From contig CANQPX010000014.1 in assembly GCA_947625915.1 (NCBI GenBank), positions 1-46,596 on the forward strand: 46,596 nucleotides of DNA, read 5' to 3'. Below, in pieces: positions 23,183 through 31,961 of this stretch. The notes under the pieces were generated by a model that was not told where the DNA came from, did no database searches, and saw only the letters and a list, made by a program, of their open reading frames with translations. This stretch comes from an uncultured Clostridia bacterium. Its GTDB lineage: Bacteria > Bacillota > Clostridia > Oscillospirales > Ruminococcaceae. Position 1 is the first letter of the stretch; each line of letters begins with the position of its first letter. The position numbers were made by a program, and so were the translations under genes.

Positions 23183-23258
23183 TACAGAGCAATTTGTTTT
23201 TATAAACAGTCCGTTTTCAAACAACCATATTTTTTATAAATACTTTTTCGACAGACCG

Positions 23259-23279
23259 GATACTTGCTTTACAAGCATT
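23259..23279 (+). repeat. 21-bp direct repeat, right copy
   Basis: An exact copy of 22873-22893. It ends 10 bp before the CapA start codon, where a ribosome binding site would normally be; none is seen there. Confidence 0.85.
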
Positions 23280-23289
23280 ATCATAAATT

Positions 23290-24564
23290 ATGATACCATT
23301 CAAAAAAATATTGACGGCAGGAATTGCCGCCGCTGCGATGCTGACATCGCTTTCAGGCTGCAAAGCCGTTGAAAATACCGTTCCCGCTTCTGCGGATATG
23401 GAAATTTCCGTGATATCTTCCGCTACATCGGAAACTGCTGCCGTTACCACAACTTCCGAAACAACGACAGCCGAAACTATCCCCGAACCGGTCTACAAAA
23501 CGGTTAGCTTTGCGGTGACGGGGGATAATCTTATCCACTCGAGCATATATAAACAGGCAAATACCCGCGCAGGCGGAGAAGGGTACGATTTTACCTATGC
23601 GTATGAAAATATCGTTGATTTTATAAAACCTGCGGATATTGCGGTCATAAATCAGGAAACACTTATTTGCAATGATGTTTTTCCGCCGTCAACATATCCT
23701 ATGTTCAACAGCCCCACTGCCCTCGGAGATCATATGCTGGATATAGGGTTCGATGTGTTCACGATCGCTAACAACCATACTCTTGACAAGGGAACAGACG
23801 GGCTTTCCGCTTGTCTGGACTATTGGGACAGCCGCCCCGAAGCAGTCGTATGCGGGGCGTACCGCGATGCGGAGGACGAAAGCCGTATACGCACGCTGGA
23901 AAGAGAAGGGATAACGTTTTCTTTCCTTTCATATACGGAGTCGCTGAACGGACTTTATCTGCCGGAAGGTTCTCCGCTGGTGATAGGCAGAACGGACGAT
24001 CTTGATCTTATATGCGAACAGATAAAACAGGCAAAGGAAGTTTCCGATATATGCGTTGTGGCGCTTCACTGGGGAGTGGAAAATTCCGACATAATAAGCG
24101 ACTATCAGCGCACTGCCGCAAAAACTCTTGCCGATGCGGGAGCGGATATCATCATCGGAAATCACCCTCATGTCCTGCGCGATATTGAGGAAATAGAACG
24201 TGAGGACGGATCATTCACACTGTGCGCTTACTCTCTCGGGAATTTCATTTCCGCACAAAGCGTAGGGCAGAACCTTATCGGCGGCGTTTTGCAGTTTGAC
24301 GTGACATACGGCACGGAAAATGTTCCCGAAGATGAAAATATCCCCATCATCAGGAACATAAAGCTTATCCCCGTGATAACCCATTATGACGGGAACTATC
24401 AGAATATAAAGCTTTACCCCCTTTCGGAATATACACGGGAACTTGCAGACTCACACGGAGTAAAAAGCATGAGCAAGTTCGGATATGAGTACATTTTTGA
24501 TGTGCTGAAACAGAATATCAGCGAAAAATATTTCGACGCGGACGAGTATTATATCCCGCAATAA
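23290..24564 (+). CDS. CapA-family lipoprotein (poly-gamma-glutamate capsule synthesis-like phosphoesterase)
   Basis: A 424-residue exported protein. A lipoprotein signal ends in LTSLSGC with Cys24 as the lipidation site. A Ser/Thr-rich linker (residues 40-70) leads to a CapA metallophosphoesterase-like domain: AVTGDNLIHSS, DIAVINQET, DIGFDVFTIANNHTLDKG, VVALHWGVEN and IIGNHPHVLRDIE. Members act at the cell surface in poly-glutamate or capsule processing, or as general surface phosphoesterases; no capBCD partners lie nearby. There is no evident Shine-Dalgarno before the ATG, and the upstream 20 bases belong to the direct repeat. Confidence 0.85.
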   Translation: MIPFKKILTAGIAAAAMLTSLSGCKAVENTVPASADMEISVISSATSETAAVTTTSETTTAETIPEPVYKTVSFAVTGDNLIHSSIYKQANTRAGGEGYDFTYAYENIVDFIKPADIAVINQETLICNDVFPPSTYPMFNSPTALGDHMLDIGFDVFTIANNHTLDKGTDGLSACLDYWDSRPEAVVCGAYRDAEDESRIRTLEREGITFSFLSYTESLNGLYLPEGSPLVIGRTDDLDLICEQIKQAKEVSDICVVALHWGVENSDIISDYQRTAAKTLADAGADIIIGNHPHVLRDIEEIEREDGSFTLCAYSLGNFISAQSVGQNLIGGVLQFDVTYGTENVPEDENIPIIRNIKLIPVITHYDGNYQNIKLYPLSEYTRELADSHGVKSMSKFGYEYIFDVLKQNISEKYFDADEYYIPQ

Positions 24565-24583
24565 AAAAATTTGCAAAATCTCT

Positions 24584-24611
24584 TTTCAAATCCTGCAAAA
24601 TGTGTTATAAT
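24584..24611 (+). promoter_or_regulatory. Promoter for ddh
   Basis: TTTCAA (24584-24589) and TATAAT (24606-24611) are spaced by 16 bp. The leader to 24689 contains a CGGA(A)GGATA palindrome near 24639-24660 and outer GGGA/TCCC pairing that brings the region just before the ribosome binding site into a hairpin. Confidence 0.65.
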
Positions 24612-24688
24612 GTTCTCAGTTAATTTTTTAGGGAGCATACGGAAGGATAATATCCTATCCGTGACAGTTCCCAAGGGAGGACGTTAAA

Positions 24689-25678
24689 ATGAGTAAAATA
24701 AGAATTGGCATCGTCGGATACGGCAACCTCGGAAGAGGTACGGAACTTGCAATAAGACAAACTCCGGACACCGAACTTGTATGCGTTTTTACAAGACGTG
24801 ACCCGTCAAGCGTAAAGATACTTACAGCAGGTGTGCCGATCTATCCGGTGAGCGAGATCTCAAAGCATAAGAACGATATAGATGTTCTTATCCTTTGCGG
24901 CGGCAGCGCAACGGATCTGCCGGTACAAGGTCCGCAGCTTGCGGAAATGTTCTGCACGATAGACAGCTTTGATACACACGCAAAGATCCCCGAATATTTC
25001 GGAAAAGTCGATGCAGCAGCAAAAAAAGGCGGAAATGTCAGCATTATTTCTGTCGGCTGGGATCCGGGAATGTTCTCGGTAATGAGACTTTACGGCAACT
25101 GTATACTTCCAGAAGGAAAGGACTATACATTCTGGGGCAAAGGCGTTTCACAGGGACACTCCGATGCTATACGCAGAGTCGAAGGCGTTGCGGACGCAAG
25201 ACAGTATACTATCCCCGTTGACGCGGCGGTGGAAGCTGTAAGGAACGGCGAAGATCCCGAACTTTCCACTCGTCAGAAACATACAAGAGAGTGCTTCGTT
25301 GTGGCAAAGGAAGGCGCGGATAAGGCAAAGATAGAAGCAGAAATAAAAAATATGCCGAACTACTTTTCCGATTACGATACAACGGTACATTTCATCTCAC
25401 AGGAAGAACTTGACCGCGACCATAAAGGTATTCCCCACGGCGGATTTGTTATCAGGAGCGGAAAAACAGGCGTTAACGGTGAGACAAAGCATATCGTTGA
25501 GTATCGTTTGAAACTGGATTCAAACCCAGAGTTCACATCGAGCATACTTGTGGCATACGCAAGAGCCGCATATAAACTCCATAAGGAAGGTCAGAGCGGA
25601 GCAAAGACAGTATTCGATATCCCGCCTGCATATCTTTCACCTAAGAGCGGCGAAGAACTGAGAGCGTCAATGCTTTGA
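24689..25678 (+). CDS. ddh: meso-Diaminopimelate D-dehydrogenase
   Basis: A 329-residue NADPH-dependent enzyme that interconverts meso-diaminopimelate and L-2-amino-6-oxopimelate, giving a one-step route to meso-DAP for peptidoglycan and lysine. It opens with a Rossmann motif RIGIVGYGNLGRGTELAI. The family-specific segments VLILCGGSATDLPVQGP, TIDSFDTHAKIPEYF, SVGWDPGMFSVMRLYG and FWGKGVSQGHSDAIRR are all present. The length matches the family. AGGGAGGACGTTAAA precedes the ATG. It stands alone behind its own promoter and ends 17 bp from the convergent DUF4363 gene. Confidence 0.97.
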   Translation: MSKIRIGIVGYGNLGRGTELAIRQTPDTELVCVFTRRDPSSVKILTAGVPIYPVSEISKHKNDIDVLILCGGSATDLPVQGPQLAEMFCTIDSFDTHAKIPEYFGKVDAAAKKGGNVSIISVGWDPGMFSVMRLYGNCILPEGKDYTFWGKGVSQGHSDAIRRVEGVADARQYTIPVDAAVEAVRNGEDPELSTRQKHTRECFVVAKEGADKAKIEAEIKNMPNYFSDYDTTVHFISQEELDRDHKGIPHGGFVIRSGKTGVNGETKHIVEYRLKLDSNPEFTSSILVAYARAAYKLHKEGQSGAKTVFDIPPAYLSPKSGEELRASML

Positions 25679-25695
25679 TGATAACGCATTGAAAA

Positions 25696-26073
25696 TTAAA
25701 AAATGTTGTACCATGTCGGGAGTTCGGAGCGGTAAACAAGCTGCAGTTGACGGCGGATATTATGCAGTTCCGCGTCAAGTTCATCATTGGCGGCGTTTAT
25801 ATACGGTCCTACTTTGGAAACGGCTTTGCTGAGTTCGTGAAGTTTATCATCACGGACAAAAACGCTCATTTTCTTTTCAAGATCCGACCATATCCCGCTG
25901 AGTTTTTCTGCGGAAGCGTAAGCGTTTTCTTTGTCGCCGAGATCGTTGTATGCGATAATTTCATCGGTAACGGCGATAAGTTCGTCCTTTTCGCGGCGGA
26001 TAACGACTGCCGCAAAGACGGAATAGGCGATTATTGCCGCAATTATCGAAAAAGCCGTAACAACTCTGTTCAT
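25696..26073 (-). CDS. DUF4363 family protein
   Basis: A 125-residue protein with one N-terminal membrane segment (about residues 5-24) and an outside helical domain with a heptad-like pattern (KENAYASAEKLSGIWSDLEKKM...LHELSKAVSKVG). This matches the DUF4363 family of clostridial proteins with unknown function, usually encoded next to DUF421 proteins, as it is here, 15 bp downstream of one. AAGGAGCGTTCCC precedes the ATG. A sporulation role is suspected from family context only. Confidence 0.8.
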   Translation of the reverse strand: MNRVVTAFSIIAAIIAYSVFAAVVIRREKDELIAVTDEIIAYNDLGDKENAYASAEKLSGIWSDLEKKMSVFVRDDKLHELSKAVSKVGPYINAANDELDAELHNIRRQLQLVYRSELPTWYNIF

Positions 26074-26088
26074 GGGAACGCTCCTTTA

Positions 26089-26754
26089 TCATTTTGGTAT
26101 AATAGAATATTTTTTATCGGGTGAGACCGTCATTATGAAAACATTCTTAATGTCGGTCTTTTCTCTTTTTAAAGTATTTTCGAGCCATTGTTCGGTAACA
26201 TCGAGCCGCTTCATTGCTTCGGGAACGGTCTCACCGTCGGAAATGATGATATCGGGCGGATCGATGTCCTTGCCTTTCAGCTGCATATCACGGTTGGTAA
26301 CGCCGCGTTCGGGGAATTTCTGATATACAGAAAGACTTCCCGTAGTTTCCACAACGGCAAAGCGGACTTCGGAAATATCGAATATCCCCTGACTGCGAAG
26401 GCTTGCGGCAAGATCGTCCACGGTAAAGCGGATAGCTTTCATCGCTTCACGGTCGATCTTCCCGTCACTTATTATTATCATTGGTCTGCCGCAGGAAAAT
26501 CGGCGGATAAGTTTATTTTTCATGCCGAGCCATGACATTATCACATCAAGGCTTGCAAGGGTGATTATGGGTATTATTCCAGTCAGCAGCGGCATACCCG
26601 TATCTTCAACGGGCAAAGTGGCAATATTTGAAATAAGTATCGTTATCGCAAGTTCCGAGGGCTGGAGTTCGCCGATCTGACGTTTTCCCATGAGCCTGAC
26701 GGTAAAGATGAGAAGTACATACAGTATAACGGCTCTGATAAATACAACGGACAT
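26089..26754 (-). CDS. DUF421 membrane protein (YetF-like)
   Basis: A 221-residue membrane protein. Three hydrophobic segments occupy residues 1-80, including VRLMGKRQIGELQPSELAITILISN, the family hallmark. A soluble C-terminal domain holds RPMIIISDGKIDREAMKAIRFTVDDL and LRSQGIFDISEVRFAVVETTGSLSVY. YetF-family proteins are found widely in spore formers, and some act in spores or in envelope functions. AAAGGAGCTTTTAT precedes the ATG. It is divergent from the germinant receptor operon, 134 bp away, so the pair may share sporulation timing; no clear sporulation promoter could be assigned. Confidence 0.9.
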   Translation of the reverse strand: MSVVFIRAVILYVLLIFTVRLMGKRQIGELQPSELAITILISNIATLPVEDTGMPLLTGIIPIITLASLDVIMSWLGMKNKLIRRFSCGRPMIIISDGKIDREAMKAIRFTVDDLAASLRSQGIFDISEVRFAVVETTGSLSVYQKFPERGVTNRDMQLKGKDIDPPDIIISDGETVPEAMKRLDVTEQWLENTLKREKTDIKNVFIMTVSPDKKYSIIPK

Positions 26755-26865
26755 ATAAAAGCTCCTTTACATTAACAGATCATAACAGATCGTTTCATAT
26801 AGAAATATCTTTTACAGAAGTTATAAAAAAATCCGATGTATTTTTTTACATATGCGGGAAATAAT

Positions 26866-26884
26866 ATCTCCGAACGGAGGAGAT
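26866..26884 (+). promoter_or_regulatory. Hairpin covering the gerAA ribosome binding site
   Basis: ATCTCC (26866-26871) can pair with GGAGAT (26879-26884), which includes the Shine-Dalgarno sequence GGAGGAGAT before the ATG at 26889. The alternative pair CTCC/GGAG within the loop is also possible. It would reduce translation unless opened. Confidence 0.45.
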
Positions 26885-26888
26885 CATT

Positions 26889-28403
26889 ATGGAGCCGAAT
26901 ATGTACGATCTTGAAAAAATGCCTGTCTGCCGTTCTTTGAAAGAAAACGCAGACAATATCCGCAATATCCTCGGCGGAAGTTCCGATCTGCTGGAAAATT
27001 CTTTCTTTGTGAACGGGACAGCCTGCGAGCTGATCTGCCTTGAAGGAATGGTATCTACTCAGGTGATAACCGATCTTATGCTTGTGCCGCTGACAGGTCT
27101 TAACGAAAAAAACATTGGTTCACCAAGGCAATTATTTGAACATATACGGGATAATATGCTGATGACGATAGACAGAGGTATGCTGACGGAATACGGGGAT
27201 CTGATACGCAGGCTTATGAGCGGGTTCGCGGTGCTGCTGATCGACGGGATAGATACCGCCATTGCTTTCGGAGTACAGGGCTATGCGGTAAGGAGCATAA
27301 GCGAACCTTCATCGGAGGGGAACATATACGGTTCCCATGAAGGATTTGTGGAAACGGTCAGGACGAATATGTCGCTTGTACGGCGCAGGCTGAAATCTCA
27401 CCTGCTCCGCTTTGAACTTTTTCCGGTAACAAAGACGGGACACACAGATGTGATCGTCGCGTATATGGCGGACAGAGTCCCGATGGAACTTGTTAAGAAA
27501 ATAAGAAAACAGCTTGAAGAACTTCCCACCGAGACGATACTCGGCAGCGGATATGTAACGCCGTTCCTCGATGTAACGAAGAAAAGCGTTTTTTCGGGTG
27601 CGTCGCTTACCGAACGCCCCGATGTATTCTGTGCAAAGATCCTTGAAGGGCGCATAGGCATACTCATTGAGGGAACGCCTTTTGCGGTGGTAGTTCCCGC
27701 GCTTTTTATAGAAAATTTCCAGACGCTGGACGACTATAATTTCCGTCCGTTTTATGCTGTTATAGTACGGTGGATAAGGTATTTTGCATTTTTTATAGCG
27801 GTGTTCCTGCCTGCTGTTTATGCGGCAACGGTAACTTTCCACCCTGAGCTTTTCAACCATACTTTGCTGCTGACGCTTGCGGCGGCGGAACAGACCGCGC
27901 CGCTGCCACTTGCGCTTGAAGCGTTCATAGTGCTCGTATTTTACGAAATAATCCGCGAAGCGGGAGTACGTCTGCCCAAAAGTGTGGGCGGGGCAGTTTC
28001 GATAGTCGGCGGGCTTATAATCGGCGATGCGGCAGTTTCGGCAGGAATAATCTCAAACCCGCTGCTGCTTGTATGCGCCATATCGGTAACGGCATCATTC
28101 GTTATCCCGTCACTTGCTCAGCAGATAACCGTTCTGCGGCTGATAGCGGTGGCGGCAGGAGGGATATGCGGACTTTACGGGATATCACTGCTTGCGGCGG
28201 TAATGCTGGTAAATATATGCGCGGTAGAAAATTACGGCGTTCCCGTAATGTCGCCTGTATCACCTTTTACACCGAAAGCAATGAGAGATGTCCTTGTGCG
28301 GATAGGTTTCCCGAAAATGGCAAAGGGAAAAGCTTCGGTAGAAAAGCTCCACGGCGTTGATATGGGCAGTGCTGACAAAGGGGGAAATTCTTTAAATGGA
28401 TAA
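26889..28403 (+). CDS. Spore germination protein, GerAA/GerKA family
   Basis: A 504-residue A subunit of a nutrient germinant receptor in the inner spore membrane. The first 270 residues are soluble, with family segments DLLENSFFVNGTACELICLEGMVS, LLIDGIDTAIAFGVQGY, SEPSSEGNIYGSHEGFVETVRTNMSLVRRRL. The C-terminal part has about five membrane helices, with FVIPSLAQQITVLRLIAVAAGG and a final cytoplasmic PVSPFTPKAMRDVLVR tail. GerA-type A subunits belong to the GerA family related to amino-acid/polyamine transport partners. It overlaps gerAB by 8 bp in a three-gene operon. Confidence 0.95.
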   Translation: MEPNMYDLEKMPVCRSLKENADNIRNILGGSSDLLENSFFVNGTACELICLEGMVSTQVITDLMLVPLTGLNEKNIGSPRQLFEHIRDNMLMTIDRGMLTEYGDLIRRLMSGFAVLLIDGIDTAIAFGVQGYAVRSISEPSSEGNIYGSHEGFVETVRTNMSLVRRRLKSHLLRFELFPVTKTGHTDVIVAYMADRVPMELVKKIRKQLEELPTETILGSGYVTPFLDVTKKSVFSGASLTERPDVFCAKILEGRIGILIEGTPFAVVVPALFIENFQTLDDYNFRPFYAVIVRWIRYFAFFIAVFLPAVYAATVTFHPELFNHTLLLTLAAAEQTAPLPLALEAFIVLVFYEIIREAGVRLPKSVGGAVSIVGGLIIGDAAVSAGIISNPLLLVCAISVTASFVIPSLAQQITVLRLIAVAAGGICGLYGISLLAAVMLVNICAVENYGVPVMSPVSPFTPKAMRDVLVRIGFPKMAKGKASVEKLHGVDMGSADKGGNSLNG

Positions 28404-29451
28404 AAAACAGACCATCGGTTGGGGACAGTTCCTTCTTCTGCTGTTCATGTGCAGAGTTTTCACGCTGATGACATTTGTTCCGCTAATATCGCAGGGGAGA
28501 GATCTTTCGGTGCAGATCGGCGCGGCGGCGATATCATCGGCAATACAGGCGCTGCTCCTTATACCGGCAGCAGTCCTCGGGAAAGGCGTTACCCATGCGG
28601 CTGTTGAAAAAAATAAAGCCGCAGGAACATTGGCGGCGATATTGTATTTTGTATTTTTCATTTTTTACTGCGTAAACAGTCTGCTGCGGTTCAGGGATTT
28701 TTTGAGTTCAAGATTTTTTCCCACAGCGGGAAGCACGCTCTGGATAGGAGCCCTTCTGCTGATATGCGTTTACTGCGGCTGTCTGGGAACAGAGGCTCTG
28801 GGAAGGAGCGCGGTGCTGCTTTTCTGGATATTCATAATAGCTCTTGCGGTAATGACGGCTTCATCGGCAAACGACTTTGACATTACGAACCTGAGTTTCG
28901 GGAAAGCTTTGCCCAACGAACTTTTCCCCGCAGTATTGGACGATCTTTCCCGCAGCGGGGAGATCTGCGCGGCGGTATTTCTTGCGGGTCATGTTTCGGA
29001 TCATCTGAAACGGGGGATATACGGGCTTGTCGCGGCAAAACTGCTGCTTACCGCAGCCGCGGCAATACTGATAACAGCCGTACTCGGAGATTTTGCGCAG
29101 CTTACGGATTATCCGTTCCTTGCGGTGGGAACTTTCAGCGGGAACGGTTTTATACAGCGCGGCGACGCGCTTTACCTTATCGTATGGACGGTCACGGCGG
29201 TGATAAATATTGCGCTTTTTCTGCATATCTGCGCGGGGCTTATAGGAAATGTTTTTCCGAAGCTAAAATTCCGCACGCTGATATCTGCGGCGGTGGTTTT
29301 TGCGGTAACGCTTTGCTTTACACTTACAGATAAGCCGTTTTCGGGAATTTATGATGTGATATGTTCGGGTTGGTCGGTGATGATCTTAGCCGGAGCAGTA
29401 CCTCTCATAGTTCTTATCGCTCAAAGGAAAGGCAGTGAAAAAAGCAAATGA
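28396..29451 (+). CDS. Spore germination permease, GerAB family
   Basis: A 351-residue integral membrane protein with about ten hydrophobic helices and short loops, of the GerAB/endospore germination permease family in the APC superfamily. The start MDKKQTIGWGQFLLLLFMCRVFTL is typical; the QFLLLL segment is common in these proteins. In known receptors this B subunit binds the germinant amino acid. Its start codon lies inside the end of gerAA and its stop overlaps gerAC by 4 bp, so the three subunits are translationally coupled. The germinant cannot be deduced. Confidence 0.92.
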   Translation: MDKKQTIGWGQFLLLLFMCRVFTLMTFVPLISQGRDLSVQIGAAAISSAIQALLLIPAAVLGKGVTHAAVEKNKAAGTLAAILYFVFFIFYCVNSLLRFRDFLSSRFFPTAGSTLWIGALLLICVYCGCLGTEALGRSAVLLFWIFIIALAVMTASSANDFDITNLSFGKALPNELFPAVLDDLSRSGEICAAVFLAGHVSDHLKRGIYGLVAAKLLLTAAAAILITAVLGDFAQLTDYPFLAVGTFSGNGFIQRGDALYLIVWTVTAVINIALFLHICAGLIGNVFPKLKFRTLISAAVVFAVTLCFTLTDKPFSGIYDVICSGWSVMILAGAVPLIVLIAQRKGSEKSK

Positions 29452-30524
29452 TAAAAAAGTTCGTTCTTATCCCGATGATGGCAGCAGCACTTATGCTCAT
29501 GACAGGCTGCTTCGGCGGGATAGAAGTCAACGACAGGGCGTTTGTACAGCTTATGGGCATAGACAAACAGGACGGCGTTTATCTGGTGACGATGCAGATA
29601 TACCGTTCGGAAAGCGGTTCTTCCGAGCCTGATACAACAAAGGCAAACAGTGCTGCGGTCTACGGCAAAGGCACGGATATTTCCTCGGCGGAAGCTGATG
29701 CGGAACTTAAAACGGGAAAGAAACTTTTCCTCGGGCATATGAAAATGCTCATCATAGGAAAAGGCATTGACGATCCTGCGGACGAACTTGCCGTTTTTAC
29801 AGACGGGAGCGTTTCGCCGTCCTGCCCGGTGGTTTTTTCAGAAGACCCTTCCGCCGCAGCGGGAACGCTTCTTGAAGAAGGAATGTTTTCTGCGGAACAT
29901 TTCCTTGATCTTATGACGCTTGCCGCGTCACAGGGAAAAGCGGTCTACACATCGCTGGCGGATATAACTTCCGACACGGGCGTAATGAACTGCGGAGCAG
30001 CGCTGCCGGTGATATATGCTGACAGTGAAGAAAAGACAGTAAGTTTTGACGGGATAGTTTTGGCCGACAAGAACGGCACTTTCGGGCATATCACGGAAGA
30101 GGACATTTTGGGCGTAAAACTTCTGAAAAACGATTTTGAAAAGGACGATAGGATAGTTGTTCCCATTTCGGTGAACGGCAGGAGCGCTTCGGTAAATATA
30201 ACGGGAGCAAAGACCTGCTTTAAGACCGCATTTTCAGGAGGGAAACTCAGAGTAAACGGCGAGATACATCTTAAACTCAGGACTGCGGAAAATCCTTACG
30301 GCATACTTGAAGATACCATAGAAAAAGCTGTCCGCGAAAGCGTCCGTGACAGCTGCACGAGCGCGTATTCCACAGCGGTATGGTACAATTCCTGCGATAT
30401 TTTCGGGATAAAGAAACTTGTCCGCAAATATTGTGCGGAAAATTACAATGAATACTGCGGCGATCAAAGCAGGTATCTTTCCGAAAGTATCCTCACTCTG
30501 AAAATAACTTCCGAAACGGACTGA
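29448..30524 (+). CDS. Spore germination lipoprotein, GerAC family
   Basis: A 358-residue C subunit of the receptor. The signal peptide ends in LMTGC, so it is a lipoprotein. After the Cys the family segment GIEVNDRAFVQLMGIDKQDGVYLVTMQIYR appears, followed by KKLFLGHMKMLIIGKGI and further GerAC domains to the C-terminus. It overlaps gerAB by 4 bp and is followed by a strong terminator, so the operon is gerAA-AB-AC with no fourth gene. Confidence 0.93.
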   Translation: MIKKFVLIPMMAAALMLMTGCFGGIEVNDRAFVQLMGIDKQDGVYLVTMQIYRSESGSSEPDTTKANSAAVYGKGTDISSAEADAELKTGKKLFLGHMKMLIIGKGIDDPADELAVFTDGSVSPSCPVVFSEDPSAAAGTLLEEGMFSAEHFLDLMTLAASQGKAVYTSLADITSDTGVMNCGAALPVIYADSEEKTVSFDGIVLADKNGTFGHITEEDILGVKLLKNDFEKDDRIVVPISVNGRSASVNITGAKTCFKTAFSGGKLRVNGEIHLKLRTAENPYGILEDTIEKAVRESVRDSCTSAYSTAVWYNSCDIFGIKKLVRKYCAENYNEYCGDQSRYLSESILTLKITSETD

Positions 30525-30559
30525 TAAGTTTATTTTCTGCAAATGTTATCCTGAAATAT

Positions 30560-30602
30560 AAGCTGCGGCATGGGCGCGCGTTCCTGCCGCAGCTTTATTT
30601 TT
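30560..30602 (+). terminator. Terminator of the gerA-type operon
   Basis: AAGCTGCGGCA (30560-30570) pairs perfectly with TGCCGCAGCTT (30585-30595), an 11-bp stem followed by TATTTTTT. Confidence 0.92.
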
Positions 30603-30644
30603 TGCGGAGCGCGGCGTTTTATGCCGTTATTATGGGAATTTGTA

Positions 30645-30673
30645 TTGAAATCATGCGGAAAATGTGTTATTAT
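30645..30673 (+). promoter_or_regulatory. Promoter for the PHP gene
   Basis: TTGAAA (30645-30650) and TATTAT (30668-30673) are spaced by 17 bp, 36 bp before the start codon. Confidence 0.65.
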
Positions 30674-30708
30674 TGATATGATATGATATAAAAGGAGAAA
30701 TTTTACAT

Positions 30709-31395
30709 ATGTTCAGAACGGAAACACATATGCATACCGCCGAAGGCTCGGGCTGCGCGACGGCTCGCGGCGCGGAACAGGCGGAACTGTATAAAGCCGC
30801 GGGTTACGATACTATCATAATAACAGATCATTTTTTCAACGGGAATACCGCCGTTGACCGCTCGCTGCCTTGGAACGATTGGGTAGACGGATATTGTCTC
30901 GGCTACGAAAACGCAAAAAAGCGCGGCGATGAGATCGGCATAAACGTTCTTTTCGGGATAGAATACGGCTGGTACGGAACGGATCTGTTGGTTTACGGCG
31001 TTGACAAACAATGGCTCAAAAATAACCCCGATGTGATAAATATTTCCGTACACAAATTCTGTGACAAGGTGCATGAACACGGCGGGATAATAGTTCAGGC
31101 ACACCCTTTCAGAGACGCGGACTATATCCGGGATATAAAACTTCTGCCCAAATATACCGATGCGGTGGAAGTGTTCAATGCGGGGAACCGCGAAAAGATC
31201 TTTGACGAACGGGCAATGTGGTACGCCGAACAGTTTTCCATGGTGAAAACATCGGGTTCCGACAGACATCACCTTGACGGGGATAAGTTCTTCGGCATTG
31301 TGACGGAATACGAGATAAAGGATATTTCCGACTATATACGCGCTATAAAGGAAAATAATATTGCGGAACTCATTCATCAGCCAAATTTTAAATAA
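30709..31395 (+). CDS. PHP-domain phosphoesterase
   Basis: A 228-residue metal-dependent hydrolase of the PHP fold. Metal ligands can be seen as THMHT at the N-terminus, IITDHF, GIEYGW, VQAHPF and the final SGSDRHH. The overall length fits single-domain PHP proteins such as the histidinol-phosphatase-like and YciV-like groups, but the substrate is unknown. GGAG precedes the ATG 11 bases upstream. It has its own promoter and no coupled neighbour; the CheY-like gene 180 bp downstream has a separate promoter. Confidence 0.88.
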   Translation: MFRTETHMHTAEGSGCATARGAEQAELYKAAGYDTIIITDHFFNGNTAVDRSLPWNDWVDGYCLGYENAKKRGDEIGINVLFGIEYGWYGTDLLVYGVDKQWLKNNPDVINISVHKFCDKVHEHGGIIVQAHPFRDADYIRDIKLLPKYTDAVEVFNAGNREKIFDERAMWYAEQFSMVKTSGSDRHHLDGDKFFGIVTEYEIKDISDYIRAIKENNIAELIHQPNFK

Positions 31396-31447
31396 CTATA
31401 TCTTGAATGTTTCAAAAAATTTGCAGAATAATTGTCTATTTTATGTA

Positions 31448-31476
31448 TTGAAAAATTTATCGGAATATTGTATAAT
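31448..31476 (+). promoter_or_regulatory. Promoter for the cheY-like/cheX-like operon
   Basis: TTGAAA (31448-31453) and TATAAT (31471-31476) with 17-bp spacing. The 100-base leader to 31578 contains a CCGTTC/GAACGG hairpin near 31507-31537. Confidence 0.8.
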
Positions 31477-31577
31477 ATATGTTAATGGTTTTGTTATACT
31501 TATCCCCGTTCTTACGAGGATCGGTATCAGGAACGGTAAAATTTTGCCAATTTCCGAAAAGGAGTGTGCTGTAACAA

Positions 31578-31937
31578 ATGAAAATATTGATATGCGATGA
31601 TTCCATGTTCGTACGCAAAAAAATGAAAGACGCCATAAAAGCAGTCGATCCGTCTATCGAAATGCTCGAAGCCGCTAACGGCAGACAGGCTGTTGAAAAA
31701 TATAAGTCCGAAAAGCCCGATCTGGTGTTCATGGACATTATTATGCCCGAGGAAAGCGGAGTCGACGCTCTTTCGGAAATAATGAATACGGACAAGAACG
31801 CAAAAGTCGTAATGGCTTCATCTGTAGGTACGCAGGAAAATCTTAAACAGGCTATCCTTATGGGGGCATATGATTTTCTCCAGAAGCCTATTGAAAACGC
31901 GGACGTCGCAAGAATAATCGCCAAAGCGTCCGAATGA
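31578..31937 (+). CDS. CheY-like response regulator, single receiver domain
   Basis: A 119-residue protein that is one receiver domain with no output domain. Acidic pocket Asp7 and Asp8 (ICDDS), phospho-acceptor Asp53 (LVFMDIIMP), the Ser of VMASS at the Thr position and Lys in DFLQKPIE are all present, so it should be phosphorylated. The coding start is fixed by MKILICDDS. It is followed 24 bp later by the CheX-like protein, so the two are a kinase-less signal pair. No histidine kinase is near; a chemoreceptor lies at 43021-44805. Confidence 0.93.
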   Translation: MKILICDDSMFVRKKMKDAIKAVDPSIEMLEAANGRQAVEKYKSEKPDLVFMDIIMPEESGVDALSEIMNTDKNAKVVMASSVGTQENLKQAILMGAYDFLQKPIENADVARIIAKASE

Positions 31938-31961
31938 TCCGAGGGGGAGGCGTTAACTGTT

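Larger units (their letters stand above)
22840..23289. other. Gene-free gap between pncB and the CapA gene
   Basis: It contains element A copy 2 and a 21-bp direct repeat on its two sides (22873-22893 and 23259-23279), with a sequence resembling the yajC-leader terminal repeat at 22847-22867. An ORF that can be drawn at 22893-23144 on the minus strand is a palindrome artefact. No clear promoter for the CapA gene was found. Confidence 0.75.
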
